64,000 bases of DNA from Rhodoplanes sp. Z2-YC6860 (GCF_001579845.1 NZ_CP007440.1:682001-746000), one strand, 5' to 3'. Shown: positions 44,173-53,450, numbered from the stretch's first letter. Notes: generated by a model not told the origin, from the letters alone. A program made the numbers and translations.

Positions 44173-44291
44173 GAGCCGCCCGCCTGAGTGATGCCTTTTC
44201 GGCAACACAATAGCAAGAAATCGGCGGCAGATGCGATCACTGAAACGGGGTAGCGTTCTGTGGCCGGGACAGCCTCAATCAGGGTGCCCCA

Positions 44292-45329
44292 ATGAACTCG
44301 GTTCTGCGATCCACGCTGGCGGCCTTGGCCGCGGCGTTTACGTTTTCCGCGCTGACGGCCCTGCCGGCAGAGGCGCAAACCACCAAGCTCAAGCTGGTCC
44401 TGAACTGGAAGTATCAGGGCCCGCAGGGGATGTTCTTCATCGCCGACGACAAGGGCTATTTCAAAGAGGAAGGCCTGGAGGTCACGCTCGACCAGGGCAA
44501 CGGCTCCGGCGCGGCCGTGCCGTTGGTGGCGAACGGCACTTACGACGTGGGCTTCGGCGACATCAATGCGCTGATCGAGTTCGCTGCCAAGAAGCCCGAG
44601 GAAGCGCCGATCGCGGTCTATGTGATGTTCAACCAGCCGCCGTTCACGGTGGCGGTCAAAGCTGACAGCCCCATTAAGACGCCGAGGGATTTCGAGGGCA
44701 AGACGATCGGCGGCGCCGCCAATGACGGTGCGCTGAAGCTGTTCCCGGCGTTCTGCAAGATCACCAAGATCGACTGCACCAAGGTCAAAGTCACCAACAT
44801 GCAGCCCAATCTGCGCGAGCAGATGCTGATGCAGGGCCAGGTCGACGGGGTGTTCGGCTTCGTCAACACCATCCGCTTCTCGGCCAAGCTGATGGGCGTG
44901 GAGGATGGCCAGCTTCGCTACATCAACTACGGCGACTACGGCATGGACCTCTATTCCAACGCCATCATCGTCTCCAAGAAGCTCGTGAAGGAGAATCCCA
45001 AGGCGGTCGCCGGGCTCGTTCGCGCCATCAATCGCGGGCTTGTCGACTCTCTGAAAGATCTCGATGCCTCGGTCGCGGCCGTTGCCAAGCGTGAACCGCT
45101 GATCAAAGTGCCGGTCGAGAAGGAGCGCTTCATCGCGACCCTGAAGGACGAGATGAACCATCCCGAGATCGCCAAGATCGGGCTCGGCAATGTCGATCCG
45201 GAGCGGTTGAAGAAATCGATCGACATCCTCGTCGACGCCAATGGCCTGCCGCGCACGCCGGCGGTCTCCGAGATTTTCACGCCGGCCTTCCTGCCGGACG
45301 CGAAAGACCTGCCGAAGAAGCTGTTCTAG
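44292..45329 (+). CDS. ABC transporter substrate-binding protein, NMT1/THI5-like
   Basis: A 345-residue periplasmic binding protein of the SsuA/THI5 (NMT1) group. Signal peptide to about residue 28 (ALTALPAEAQ), then KLKLVLNWKYQGPQGMFFIADDKGYFKEEGLEVTLDQG, the classic motif of this family, which includes pyrimidine-, riboflavin- and aliphatic-sulfonate-binding proteins. It is the first gene of the operon opposite the LysR gene. A close paralogue lies at 49353, so the importer may use two receptors. Confidence 0.92.
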   Translation: MNSVLRSTLAALAAAFTFSALTALPAEAQTTKLKLVLNWKYQGPQGMFFIADDKGYFKEEGLEVTLDQGNGSGAAVPLVANGTYDVGFGDINALIEFAAKKPEEAPIAVYVMFNQPPFTVAVKADSPIKTPRDFEGKTIGGAANDGALKLFPAFCKITKIDCTKVKVTNMQPNLREQMLMQGQVDGVFGFVNTIRFSAKLMGVEDGQLRYINYGDYGMDLYSNAIIVSKKLVKENPKAVAGLVRAINRGLVDSLKDLDASVAAVAKREPLIKVPVEKERFIATLKDEMNHPEIAKIGLGNVDPERLKKSIDILVDANGLPRTPAVSEIFTPAFLPDAKDLPKKLF

Positions 45330-45350
45330 CGAGGCTCGGGGGTGCCTCGC
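45329..45350 (+). promoter_or_regulatory. Hairpin after the first binding-protein gene
   Basis: GCGAGGC (45329-45335) pairs with GCCTCGC (45344-45350) around an eight-base loop, overlapping the stop codon end; no T-run follows. It could protect the binding-protein message or reduce read-through into the SDR gene, giving more receptor than enzyme. Confidence 0.5.
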
Positions 45351-45424
45351 AGTGCCCTCTCCCTGGGGTTCTCGGGGGTGGGCACCAGCGCTTCGGTCGG
45401 ACAACGACAGTCAACGAGAGACGT

Positions 45425-46216
45425 ATGGACCTGCAGTTGAACGGACGCGTTGCGATGATCACCGGCCCGGCCAAGGGCATGGGCGCGGCGATCACGGTCG
45501 CCTTCGCGGTTGAGGGGGTGAAGCTCGCCTTGGTCGGCCGCGATGTTGCGGCCATCGAGCCGGTTGCCGAGGAGGCCAGGGCGCACGGCGCGGAAGCGAT
45601 CGTGGTGCCCTGCGATCTCACCGACGCCAAGCAGTGCGAGAACGCCGCCAAGGCCACGATCGAGAAATTCGGCCGCATCGACATCCTGGTGAATGTGGCC
45701 GGCGGCTCGGGCCCGATCGGCAAGACCGGCGTCGAGACCACGCCGGACGAATTCGACGACATCGTTACGCTCAACATGAACGGCTGCTTTCACACCATGC
45801 GGGCGACGCTGCCGGCCATGATGGCGCAGCGCTACGGCAAGATCGTCAACGTGGGCGGCACCTTCGGCATGCGCGGGCGCGCCGGCCGGATGGCCTATTC
45901 GGCCTCAAAATGGGGCCTGCGTGGCATCACCAAGAGCTTCGCGCTCGAAGTCGGACCCTACAACATCAATGTCAACTGCGTGGCGCCCGGCATGGTCGAT
46001 GGCCCGCGGTTTCGCGACAAGGTCTGCACCGACATGGCCAAGAAGCTCGGCATCACGCTCGAGCAGGCCATGGAACGCCACGCCGCTGACTATGCATTGA
46101 AGCGGGTTACCGTCGACAACGACGTGGCCAATGCTTGCCTGTTTCTTGCAAGCGATGCCTCGCGCCAGATCACCGGCATCGACCTGCCGGTCGACGGCGG
46201 CTGGGCGATGCTCTGA
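45425..46216 (+). CDS. Short-chain dehydrogenase/reductase
   Basis: A 263-residue SDR. The cofactor motif is TGPAKGMG (residues 13-20) in place of the usual TGxxxGIG; NVAGG (residues 89-93), catalytic YSASK (Tyr near 158) and a C-terminal PVDGGWAML complete the classical family. It should oxidise or reduce a hydroxyl/keto group with NAD(P). The substrate is unknown; the position between the binding protein and dihydroorotase-like gene suggests a step in the same catabolic route. Confidence 0.92.
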   Translation: MDLQLNGRVAMITGPAKGMGAAITVAFAVEGVKLALVGRDVAAIEPVAEEARAHGAEAIVVPCDLTDAKQCENAAKATIEKFGRIDILVNVAGGSGPIGKTGVETTPDEFDDIVTLNMNGCFHTMRATLPAMMAQRYGKIVNVGGTFGMRGRAGRMAYSASKWGLRGITKSFALEVGPYNINVNCVAPGMVDGPRFRDKVCTDMAKKLGITLEQAMERHAADYALKRVTVDNDVANACLFLASDASRQITGIDLPVDGGWAML

Positions 46217-46226
46217 GGAGGCGAAC

Positions 46227-47669
46227 ATGACAAAGGCAGATCTCGTCATCCGCGGAGGCAAGGTGGTGTCGCCCGACAGCGTCGTCGAGGCGAGCGTCGC
46301 GATCAAAGACGGCAAGATCCTCGCGGTCGGCGCCGACGAGGCGATGCCGGAGGCCATCGACACGCTCGACGCCAGCGGCATGCACGTGCTGCCCGGCGCG
46401 ATCGACGTCCATGTGCACTTCCGTGATCCCGGCTATCCCCACAAGGAAGACTTTGCGAGCGGCACGGCGGCCGCGGCCTTCGGCGGCGTCACAACGGTGT
46501 TCGATATGCCGAACACGATTCCGCCAGTCGGCACGCCTGAGCTTCTTGCCGCCAAGCACAAGATGGCGGCCGAGAAGGCGCATGTCGATTTCGGCCTCTA
46601 CGCGCTCCTTGGCGAAGACACCATCCAGCACGCGCCGGAACTCGCCAAGACCGCGATCGGCTTCAAGCTCTATATGGGCAACACCTTCGGCGCGATTCCC
46701 TCGCCCGACACGGGCGCGATGCTCGAAGCCTTCGAGGTGGTGGCGCCGACCGGCAAGCGCGTCTCGCTGCATGCCGAGACCAACGAGATCATGGTGCGCA
46801 GAGAGCTCCGCATGCGCGAGGTCGGCCGCATCGATCCTCTTGCTCACATCGCTTCGAGGCCTGCGGTCGTGGCGATCGAGGCGGTCTGCCGCGCTGCGAT
46901 CCTCGCCGAATGGACCGGCGCACGCATCCACATCCTGCACATCTCGTCGGCCGAGGAGTTGCGCCCGCTGGCCGAGGCCAAGGCGCGCGGCGTCGACATC
47001 ACCGGCGAGACCTGTCCGCAGTATCTGTTTCTCTCCACGGACGACTATGCCCGGTTCGGCGGCGTGATCCGCGTCAATCCGCCGGTGCGCGAGAAGCGCA
47101 ACCAGGAGCCGCTGTTCGCAGCGCTCGCCGACGGCACGGTCGACATGGTCGCCACCGACCATGCGCCGCATTCCGTCGAGGAGAAAACCCGCAACGATAT
47201 CTGGACGGTCGACTGCGGTTTCCCGGGTGTCGAGACCCAGATGCCGATGATGCTGACCGAAGTGGCCGCCGGCCGCTACAGCATCAGCGACTATGTGCGC
47301 TGGAGCGCCGCGAACCCGGCCAAGATCTGGGGGCTTTATCCGCGCAAGGGCGTGATTCAAGCTGGCACCGATGCCGATATCGCGGTGGTCGATCTTAATC
47401 GCCAGTGGACCATCGACGACGCCAAGCTGCAATCGCTGTCGCGCATCACGCCGTTCCATGGCCAGCGCGTCACCGGCCTGCCCATCCACACGCTCGTGCG
47501 CGGCCGTTTCGTCATGAAGGACCGCACGCTGATGCCCGGCACGCGCGGTTGGGGCCGCTCGGTGCATGCCATCCAGCAGATGCCGCCGGCCTCGCCGAAG
47601 AACACCGACAACACGATGGCCGCGATCTTGCAGGGCCGGACGTCGTCAAACCGGGAGCATGCCGCATGA
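46227..47669 (+). CDS. Dihydroorotase/hydantoinase-type cyclic amidohydrolase
   Basis: A 480-residue amidohydrolase-fold metalloenzyme that hydrolyses cyclic amides. ATG 46227 (GGAGG upstream). Metal ligands are visible: DVHVHFRDPGYPHKEDF (HxH), the expected carboxylated Lys in GFKLYMGN, HAETNE, HILHISS and ATDHAPHSVEE. The set matches the allantoinase/dihydropyrimidinase/dihydroorotase group; substrate cannot be separated by eye. Its stop overlaps the ATPase start (ATGA). With the ring-opening amidohydrolase downstream it suggests stepwise hydrolysis of an N-heterocycle. Confidence 0.9.
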   Translation: MTKADLVIRGGKVVSPDSVVEASVAIKDGKILAVGADEAMPEAIDTLDASGMHVLPGAIDVHVHFRDPGYPHKEDFASGTAAAAFGGVTTVFDMPNTIPPVGTPELLAAKHKMAAEKAHVDFGLYALLGEDTIQHAPELAKTAIGFKLYMGNTFGAIPSPDTGAMLEAFEVVAPTGKRVSLHAETNEIMVRRELRMREVGRIDPLAHIASRPAVVAIEAVCRAAILAEWTGARIHILHISSAEELRPLAEAKARGVDITGETCPQYLFLSTDDYARFGGVIRVNPPVREKRNQEPLFAALADGTVDMVATDHAPHSVEEKTRNDIWTVDCGFPGVETQMPMMLTEVAAGRYSISDYVRWSAANPAKIWGLYPRKGVIQAGTDADIAVVDLNRQWTIDDAKLQSLSRITPFHGQRVTGLPIHTLVRGRFVMKDRTLMPGTRGWGRSVHAIQQMPPASPKNTDNTMAAILQGRTSSNREHAA

Positions 47670-48541
47670 GCCTCGCCGCGGTGGCGATCGATCCCACGCC
47701 CGCTTTGCCGGAAAGCGTGCATTCGGGCGCCTTCGTCGAGCTTGAGAAGGTCACCCACACCTACGGGCGCGGTGAGCGGCAGGTGCATGCGCTGTCCGAG
47801 ACCACGCTGCGGATCGAGAAGGGCGACTTCGTCGCGCTGGTGGGCCCTTCGGGCTGCGGCAAGTCGACAATCCTCAAGCTCGTCACCGGCCTGATCAACG
47901 CGTCGACCGGTTATGTTTACGTCGCGGGACGCGAGGTCGGTGCCGAGCCGGTGCGGGTCGGCATGGCGTTCCAGAACCCGACGCTGCTGCCATGGCTCAC
48001 GCTGCTCGACAACGTGATGCTGCCGTTGAAGATCGTGCCGCCCTACCGGCAGGAGTATCGGCGGAAGCGCAAGGGCGAATTCCGCGACAGGGTCGAGGCG
48101 CTGCTGGCGCAGGTCGGTCTCGCTGGCTTCAGCAACAAGTTTCCCTGGCAGCTCTCCGGCGGCATGCTGCAGCGCGCTTCGCTATGTCGTGCGTTGGTGC
48201 ACGAGCCGCAGCTCCTGATGCTCGACGAGCCGTTCGGCGCGCTCGATCAGTTCACCCGCGAGGAGCTGTGGGCCATCATGCAGGAGCTTTGGACCATCCA
48301 TCGACCGACGGTGCTGTTGGTCACCCACGATCTCAAGGAAGCGGGTTTCCTCGCCAACCGCATCTGTGTGATGGCGGCGCGGCCGGGGCGGATCATCGAC
48401 GACAGCGTGGTGCCGTTTGCGCGGCCCCGCACCGTGACCATGACCTACGAGCCGGACTTCGTGTCGATGACGCACAAATTGCGCGAGTTCATTGTCCACG
48501 CCCAACCGCCCAAAGTGTCCGCTGCGGGAGCGCCGCAATGA
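47666..48541 (+). CDS. ABC transporter ATPase, nitrate/sulfonate/pyrimidine type
   Basis: A 291-residue ATPase with Walker A GPSGCGKST, signature LSGGMLQRA, Walker B LLMLDEP and the switch His in LLVTHD. It belongs to the SsuB/TauB class that works with THI5-like receptors. An N-terminal extension of about 25 residues precedes the domain. Its start overlaps the amidohydrolase stop and its own stop overlaps the permease start, so the three genes are translationally coupled. Confidence 0.95.
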   Translation: MSLAAVAIDPTPALPESVHSGAFVELEKVTHTYGRGERQVHALSETTLRIEKGDFVALVGPSGCGKSTILKLVTGLINASTGYVYVAGREVGAEPVRVGMAFQNPTLLPWLTLLDNVMLPLKIVPPYRQEYRRKRKGEFRDRVEALLAQVGLAGFSNKFPWQLSGGMLQRASLCRALVHEPQLLMLDEPFGALDQFTREELWAIMQELWTIHRPTVLLVTHDLKEAGFLANRICVMAARPGRIIDDSVVPFARPRTVTMTYEPDFVSMTHKLREFIVHAQPPKVSAAGAPQ

Positions 48542-49311
48542 ACACCCAGCTCAGAAGGCGCATCGCCTCCGCCGCGTTGATCATCGGCTTCTTCGTGCTC
48601 TGGGAGGTGATCTGTCTTGGCTTCGGCATCAAGGACATCGTGCTGCCGCGACCGACCCAGATCATTTATACGCTGGTCACGCGTTTCCCCGCGATCTGGC
48701 CGCACGCCATCCAGACACTCTACGAGACGTTGGTGGCGTTTGCGTTTGGCATCGTGCTTGGCGTCGCGCTGGGCGTGCTGGTCGGTTCGTCGCGGCTCGC
48801 CTATGACGTGACCTATCCGCTGCTGATCGGCTTCTCGAGCATCCCCAAGGTCGCGGTGGTGCCGATTTTCGTTTTGTGGTTCGGCGCCGGCACCGTGCCG
48901 GCGATTCTCACTGCCGTCACGCTCGCCTTCTTCCCGATCGTTGTGAACGTCGCAACCGGGCTCGCCACCACCGAGCCCGAGCTCGAAGACGTCATGAAGG
49001 CGATGAAGGCCACCAAGCTCGACATTCTGTTCAATGTGGGCCTGCCGCGGACCATGCCGTACTTTTTCGCCTCGCTGAAAGTCGCCGTCACGCAGGCCTT
49101 TGTCGGCACGGTAATTGCAGAAACCGTGGCGTCCAATCGCGGTATCGGCAACCTGATGATGATCGCAAGCTCGAGCTTCGACGTTCCGCTGGTGTTTGCC
49201 GGATTGCTGATCCTCGGCGCGCTGGGCGTCGGTCTCTACGTCGTCTTCTCGCTGATCGAAACGCGGGTGACCGGCTGGGCACGCCGCAATGACGAATTCG
49301 CGATGGGCTAA
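48538..49311 (+). CDS. ABC transporter permease, SsuC/TauC type
   Basis: A 257-residue inner-membrane permease with six predicted spans, starting IIGFFVLWEVICLGFGIKD. The EAA-loop region EPELEDVMKAMKATKLDILFNVGLPRTMPYFFASLKVAVTQAFVG is the contact to the ATPase. It forms the channel of the importer with the ATPase coded upstream and the two binding proteins. GCAATGA shows the overlap with the ATPase gene. Confidence 0.94.
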   Translation: MNTQLRRRIASAALIIGFFVLWEVICLGFGIKDIVLPRPTQIIYTLVTRFPAIWPHAIQTLYETLVAFAFGIVLGVALGVLVGSSRLAYDVTYPLLIGFSSIPKVAVVPIFVLWFGAGTVPAILTAVTLAFFPIVVNVATGLATTEPELEDVMKAMKATKLDILFNVGLPRTMPYFFASLKVAVTQAFVGTVIAETVASNRGIGNLMMIASSSFDVPLVFAGLLILGALGVGLYVVFSLIETRVTGWARRNDEFAMG

Positions 49312-49352
49312 AACGGATCGGCTGCCGGGCCGGTCGCAACAGGAGCGTTTGA

Positions 49353-50387
49353 ATGTTCGCAAAACTTCGATGGGCCGCGGCAGCTTTGGGCCTTGTGCTC
49401 TGGACGACAACCGCCTTCGCGCAGGACGTTACCAAGATCCGCTTCTCGCTGGACTGGAAGCTGCAAGGCATCCACGCCTGGTTCCTGTGGGCGCAGGAGA
49501 AGGGCTACTTCGCGCAGGAGAAGCTCGACGTCACCATCGACCAGGGCGAGGGCTCGGCCGGCGCGGTGACGCGTGTCATGACGGGCGCCTATGACGCGGC
49601 ATTCGGCGACGCCAATGCTGTCATCCAGAGCGCCGCGCTGAAGCCCGGCGAGGCGCCGCTGATCGTCTACATGATGTACAGCCGCGCGCCGTTCGCGCTG
49701 CTCACCAAGGCGACCAGCTCGATCAAGACCATCAAGGATCTGGAAGGCAAGAAGCTCGGCGCACCGGCGGCGGGCGCCACCGTCAAGATGCTGCCGCTGA
49801 TGGCGAAGAAGAACGGCATCGACTACTCGAAGATCAGCCTTCTGAGCGTCGCGCCGAATCTCCAGGAGCAGCTGCTGCTGCAGGATCAGGTCGAAGCGAT
49901 CGCGATTTTCACCGCGACCAGCTACATGAATCTCGTCGCGCTCAATCTCGATCCCGACAAGGACTTCCGCTGGATCTATTACGCCGATGCCGGCGCCGAC
50001 CTCTATTCCAACTGCATCATCGTCTCGCAGAAGCTCGTCAAGGAGAAGCCGGAAGCTGTGAAGGGCCTGGTGCGCGCGATCAACCGCTCCATCAGGGAGG
50101 TGATCGAGAATCCGGACGCGGCGATCGACATCCTGGTCAAGAGAGAGCCGCTGGTGAAGCGCGACATCGAGAAGCGCCGGCTGATCTATGTCTACAAGAC
50201 GTTGATGGATACGCCGGAGGCGCGGCAGATCGGCATGGGCGACGTGGTCGATGCGCGCATCGACGAATCCTCCGCCATGATCAAGGAGGCGTTCGAGCTT
50301 CCCCGCGCGCCAAAATTCGACGAGGTGTTCGGCCGTTCGTTTCTGCCTCCCAAAGCCGACCGGATGATGCCAGTATTGTCGAACTGA
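49353..50387 (+). CDS. Second NMT1/THI5-like substrate-binding protein
   Basis: A 344-residue paralogue of the 44292 receptor: signal peptide to residue 23 (TTTAFAQ), then KIRFSLDWKLQGIHAWFLWAQEKGYFAQEKLDVTIDQGEGSAGAV. The two share a similar layout, including DLYSN-IIVSxKLVKExPxAV...VRAINR. Two receptors in one operon suggest two related ligands or two affinities. GGAGCG precedes the ATG by about eight bases. Confidence 0.92.
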   Translation: MFAKLRWAAAALGLVLWTTTAFAQDVTKIRFSLDWKLQGIHAWFLWAQEKGYFAQEKLDVTIDQGEGSAGAVTRVMTGAYDAAFGDANAVIQSAALKPGEAPLIVYMMYSRAPFALLTKATSSIKTIKDLEGKKLGAPAAGATVKMLPLMAKKNGIDYSKISLLSVAPNLQEQLLLQDQVEAIAIFTATSYMNLVALNLDPDKDFRWIYYADAGADLYSNCIIVSQKLVKEKPEAVKGLVRAINRSIREVIENPDAAIDILVKREPLVKRDIEKRRLIYVYKTLMDTPEARQIGMGDVVDARIDESSAMIKEAFELPRAPKFDEVFGRSFLPPKADRMMPVLSN

Positions 50388-50398
50388 TCGAAATTCGG

Positions 50399-50426
50399 GA
50401 GCCCGCAATCGTCCGGTTGCGGGCTC
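50399..50426 (+). promoter_or_regulatory. Ten-pair hairpin between binding protein and amidohydrolase genes
   Basis: GAGCCCGCAA (50399-50408) and TTGCGGGCTC (50417-50426) form a perfect ten-pair stem with an eight-base loop. It lacks a T-run, so message protection or partial termination is more likely than full termination. It splits transport genes from the two hydrolase genes. Confidence 0.6.
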
Positions 50427-50445
50427 GGGCTGCCGGGCTCTGCCG

Positions 50446-51888
50446 ATGCGTGAACTGACCTGCTCTCATATTCAACCGAGCGCCGATGCGCCGGCCGGTG
50501 GCGCGCATGCCATCCGGATCGACGGCGAGCGCATCGTTGCGGTCGAGCCGGTCACGCCCGGAGCGCGCCGCCTGCTCGCCATGCCGGCCCCGACCAACGC
50601 TCACGATCACGCCCGCGTCACCTCGACCACGGCCTACGGCGGCGCCGGCAAGCCGCTGGAAAGCTGGATCGCTTATCTCGCGCTGCTGCCGTCGATCGAT
50701 CCTTATCTCGCCAGCGCTGTCTCGCTGTCGCGCAGCGCGCTCGGTGGTGCGGCAGCAATCATGGTGCATTACACGCGCGTGCAAGGGCTCACCGATCTGC
50801 CGACCGAGGTGGCCGAGGTCGCGCGTGCGGCGCGCGATGTCGGCGTGCGCGTGGGCTTTGCGGTTGCGATGCGTAACCGCAATCCGCTGGTTTACGGGCC
50901 GTCGGAGCCGGTGCTGGCAGCACTGTCGCCGCAAGCCCGCACGGAGGTCGAGAAGCGCTATCTCAAGCCGCCGCTGTCGGTGGAACAGCAACTCGCGCTG
51001 GTCGATGCGGTCGCCAACGCCGCCGCCAATCCGATGTTCGACGTGCAGTACGGCCCGCAGGCGGTGCAGTGGTGCACGCACGAGCTCCTGGAGGCGATCG
51101 CGGACGCCTCGAAGCGCACCGGCCGCCGCATCCACATGCATCTGCTGGAGACCCAAACGCAGCGGGCTTGGCTCGACGCCAACTATCCCGGCGGCATCCT
51201 GAAATTCCTTGATGGCATCGGCTTCTTGAGTCCGCGGCTGACGCTCGCCCACTGCACCTGGGCGCGGCCTGACGAGCTCGAGCTGCTCGCCGCCCGCGGC
51301 GCAACGATATCCGTGAACACCAGCTCGAACCTGCATCTGCGCTCGGGCATCGCGCCGCTCAAGGAGATGGTGAAGCGCGGCTGCCGCGTGGCGCTCGGGC
51401 TCGACGGCTCGACCTTCGACGAGGATGACGATGCGCTCCGCGAAATGCGGCTCGCGCATTTCCTGCATCAGGGCTGGGCCTTCACGACCGACGTCAGCCG
51501 CGCGCAGATGTTGCGGATGGCATTCCACAACGGCCGCTTCTCGGTCACCAACAGGGACGACGGCGGCGCGCTTGCGCCCGGCATGCCGGCCGACATCCTG
51601 GTTTTGGACTGGGACGCGGTCGACCATGAACGCGTGCGGCCCGATCTCAATCCGCAGGACATGCTGTTTGCCCGCAGCACCATGCGCCACATCCACGAGC
51701 TGATCGTCGCCGGACGTCCGGTGGTGCGCGACGGGCAGGTGTTGAACATCGATTACCCCGTCATGCGCGACGAGATGCTGGCGCGGCTGCGCGCCGACAT
51801 GCACGGAAACGAAGGGCTCGCGGCCGCTATCTCCGAGCTCGAGCGTGCGATCGCGGCGCATTACCAATCGCAGCCGCCTTGCTGTTGA
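50446..51888 (+). CDS. ATZ/TRZ-type amidohydrolase (deaminase-like)
   Basis: A 480-residue amidohydrolase-superfamily protein of the ATZ/TRZ/guanine-deaminase-like class. Metal motifs: PTNAHDHAR (HxH), HMHLLET (H), LAHCTW (H) and GLDGSTFDEDDDALRE (D). Members remove amino or halogen groups from heteroaromatic rings. The usual PGFVNxHxH is replaced by MPAPTNAHDH. Its stop is seven bases before the ring-opening enzyme, so the pair probably acts in series: deaminate or dehalogenate the ring, then open it. The exact substrate is inference. Confidence 0.85.
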   Translation: MRELTCSHIQPSADAPAGGAHAIRIDGERIVAVEPVTPGARRLLAMPAPTNAHDHARVTSTTAYGGAGKPLESWIAYLALLPSIDPYLASAVSLSRSALGGAAAIMVHYTRVQGLTDLPTEVAEVARAARDVGVRVGFAVAMRNRNPLVYGPSEPVLAALSPQARTEVEKRYLKPPLSVEQQLALVDAVANAAANPMFDVQYGPQAVQWCTHELLEAIADASKRTGRRIHMHLLETQTQRAWLDANYPGGILKFLDGIGFLSPRLTLAHCTWARPDELELLAARGATISVNTSSNLHLRSGIAPLKEMVKRGCRVALGLDGSTFDEDDDALREMRLAHFLHQGWAFTTDVSRAQMLRMAFHNGRFSVTNRDDGGALAPGMPADILVLDWDAVDHERVRPDLNPQDMLFARSTMRHIHELIVAGRPVVRDGQVLNIDYPVMRDEMLARLRADMHGNEGLAAAISELERAIAAHYQSQPPCC

Positions 51889-51894
51889 GTTCTC

Positions 51895-52992
51895 ATGCCC
51901 GTTGCCAAAGTCCACCGCATCTCCGCAGCCTCGCCCGATGACGTGAGCGGCATCGAGACTGCGATTGCCAGCGGCCGCATCGATCCCAAGGGCGTGATCG
52001 CTGTGCTCGGAAAGACCGAAGGCAACGGTCTCGTCAACGATTACGCGCGAGGCTATGCGGCGTTGGCGTTGAAGCTGATGTTCGAGCGTTATCTTGGCGC
52101 GGAGCTGGCGGCGAAGATCTGCCTCGTGATGTCGGGCGGCACCGAGGGCGGCATGTCGCCGCATTGGACGGTGTTCGAGCGTGCCGAAGGCGAGGGGGCC
52201 GAACGTCCCGCGCTGGCGCTCGGCCGCGCCCACACCGCGGCGCTGCCGGCGGAGCATCTTGGGCGACTGCCGCAGGCCGACATGGTGGCCGAGGCGGTGC
52301 ACGCCGCGATGCGCGACGCCAGGATCGACGATCCCGCCGCCGTGCATTTCGTGCAGGTGAAATGCCCGTTGCTCACGGTGGCGCGCACCGCCGAAGCCGA
52401 AGCGCGCGGCGCGGCGGTTGCTACGAAAGACACGTTGAAGTCGATGAATCTGTCGCGCGCCGCAAGTGCGCTCGGTGTGGCGCTCGCCCTCGGCGAGGTC
52501 GATCGCGGCAAGCTCAGCGATGCGCAGATCGGCAACGACTGGAGCATCTGGTCGGGCCGCGCGAGCTGCTCAGCTGGTATCGAATTGCTCGACCATGAGG
52601 TTGTTGTCATGGGCATGTCGCCAGCGTGGAGCGGGTCGCTTTCCATCGATCACGCGGTGATGACTGACGCCATCGACATCGAACCGGTCCGCGCCGCGCT
52701 GTCGCGTCTTGGCTTGAATTCGGGTGGTCAGCTCAATTCAAGTCAGCGCGGGCGGCTCACCGCCGTGCTCGCCAAAGCCGAGGCGAGCCACGACGGCAGG
52801 CTGCGCGGCAACCGCCACACGATGTTGGACGACTCCGACATTTCATCCACGCGGCACGCCCGGGCCTTCGTCTGCGGCGCGCTTGCAGGCCTCATCGGTC
52901 ACGCTGAGATTTACGTGTCCGGCGGCGCGGAGCATCAGGGGCCGGACGGAGGCGGACCGGTGGCGCTGATCGTCAATCGCCAGGCGGAATAG
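51895..52992 (+). CDS. Ring-opening amidohydrolase (cyanuric acid hydrolase/barbiturase family)
   Basis: A 365-residue protein with the three tandem Ser-Lys dyads of the family, by my count Lys40-Ser80, Lys156-Ser226 and Lys294-Ser342. Motifs: VLGKTEGNGLVND, VMSGGTEGGMSPHW, VQVKCPLL, SGRASCSAGIE, VLAKAEAS and YVSGGAEHQGPDGGGP. It opens cyanuric acid to carboxybiuret or barbiturate to ureidomalonate. Which of these is used cannot be told by eye. The preceding amidohydrolase and the hydantoinase-like enzyme suggest a complete hydrolytic route. No biuret or allophanate hydrolase is seen, which favours a pyrimidine-type ring (inference). Confidence 0.9.
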   Translation: MPVAKVHRISAASPDDVSGIETAIASGRIDPKGVIAVLGKTEGNGLVNDYARGYAALALKLMFERYLGAELAAKICLVMSGGTEGGMSPHWTVFERAEGEGAERPALALGRAHTAALPAEHLGRLPQADMVAEAVHAAMRDARIDDPAAVHFVQVKCPLLTVARTAEAEARGAAVATKDTLKSMNLSRAASALGVALALGEVDRGKLSDAQIGNDWSIWSGRASCSAGIELLDHEVVVMGMSPAWSGSLSIDHAVMTDAIDIEPVRAALSRLGLNSGGQLNSSQRGRLTAVLAKAEASHDGRLRGNRHTMLDDSDISSTRHARAFVCGALAGLIGHAEIYVSGGAEHQGPDGGGPVALIVNRQAE

Positions 52993-53014
52993 CCGCCGCC
53001 GGCCTCGCGTGCTG

Positions 53015-53422
53015 TCAGCCAAGCGCTGCCGCGAGCCGACGCTTCTTCGACTGCTCGAAGCCGTGCATTCCGCAATACCATTGCAGCGCCACGACAACCC
53101 CTTTGACGGGTTGCAGCAGTGCCAAGGCAAGGATTGCGATGGCTGGCAGCCAGATCAGATACTGGAGCCAGGTCGGCGGCGCGTAGAGTTCCTCCATCAC
53201 CAGCACGCCGGGAACCACAAGGTGTCCGACGAGGACGATGACCAGGTAGGCCGGGAAGTCATCGGCGCGATGATGCGAGTATTCCTCGCCGCATTTCGGA
53301 CAGCCATCGGCAACCTTCAGGAATCGCCCGAACAAGCTGCCGCCGCCGCAGTTCGGGCAGCGCATCGTGAAGCCGCGCCAGAGTGCGCGACCGGGCGTCA
53401 CGGCGGTTTCGTTGCTGGCCAT
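53015..53422 (-). CDS. DUF983 family membrane protein
   Basis: A 135-residue protein, ATG 53422 with AAGGGAG upstream. The N-terminal zinc-ribbon-like part (RGFTMRCPNCGGGSLFGRFLKVADGCPKCGEEYSHH) and two hydrophobic helices (PAYLVIVLVGHLVVPGVLVM; IWLPAIAILALALLQPVKGVVVALQWY) define DUF983, sometimes found near cytochrome c oxidase assembly genes. The function is unknown. Divergent from the MocR regulator with an 80-base gap that contains a direct-repeat operator candidate. Confidence 0.85.
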   Translation of the reverse strand: MASNETAVTPGRALWRGFTMRCPNCGGGSLFGRFLKVADGCPKCGEEYSHHRADDFPAYLVIVLVGHLVVPGVLVMEELYAPPTWLQYLIWLPAIAILALALLQPVKGVVVALQWYCGMHGFEQSKKRRLAAALG

Positions 53423-53450
53423 TGCCAAATCTCCCTTGTCATCCGATCGC

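Noticed and set aside
50281-52347. 688-codon minus-strand frame across the amidohydrolase genes
   Set aside because: Antisense shadow; the plus-strand genes have complete catalytic motifs.
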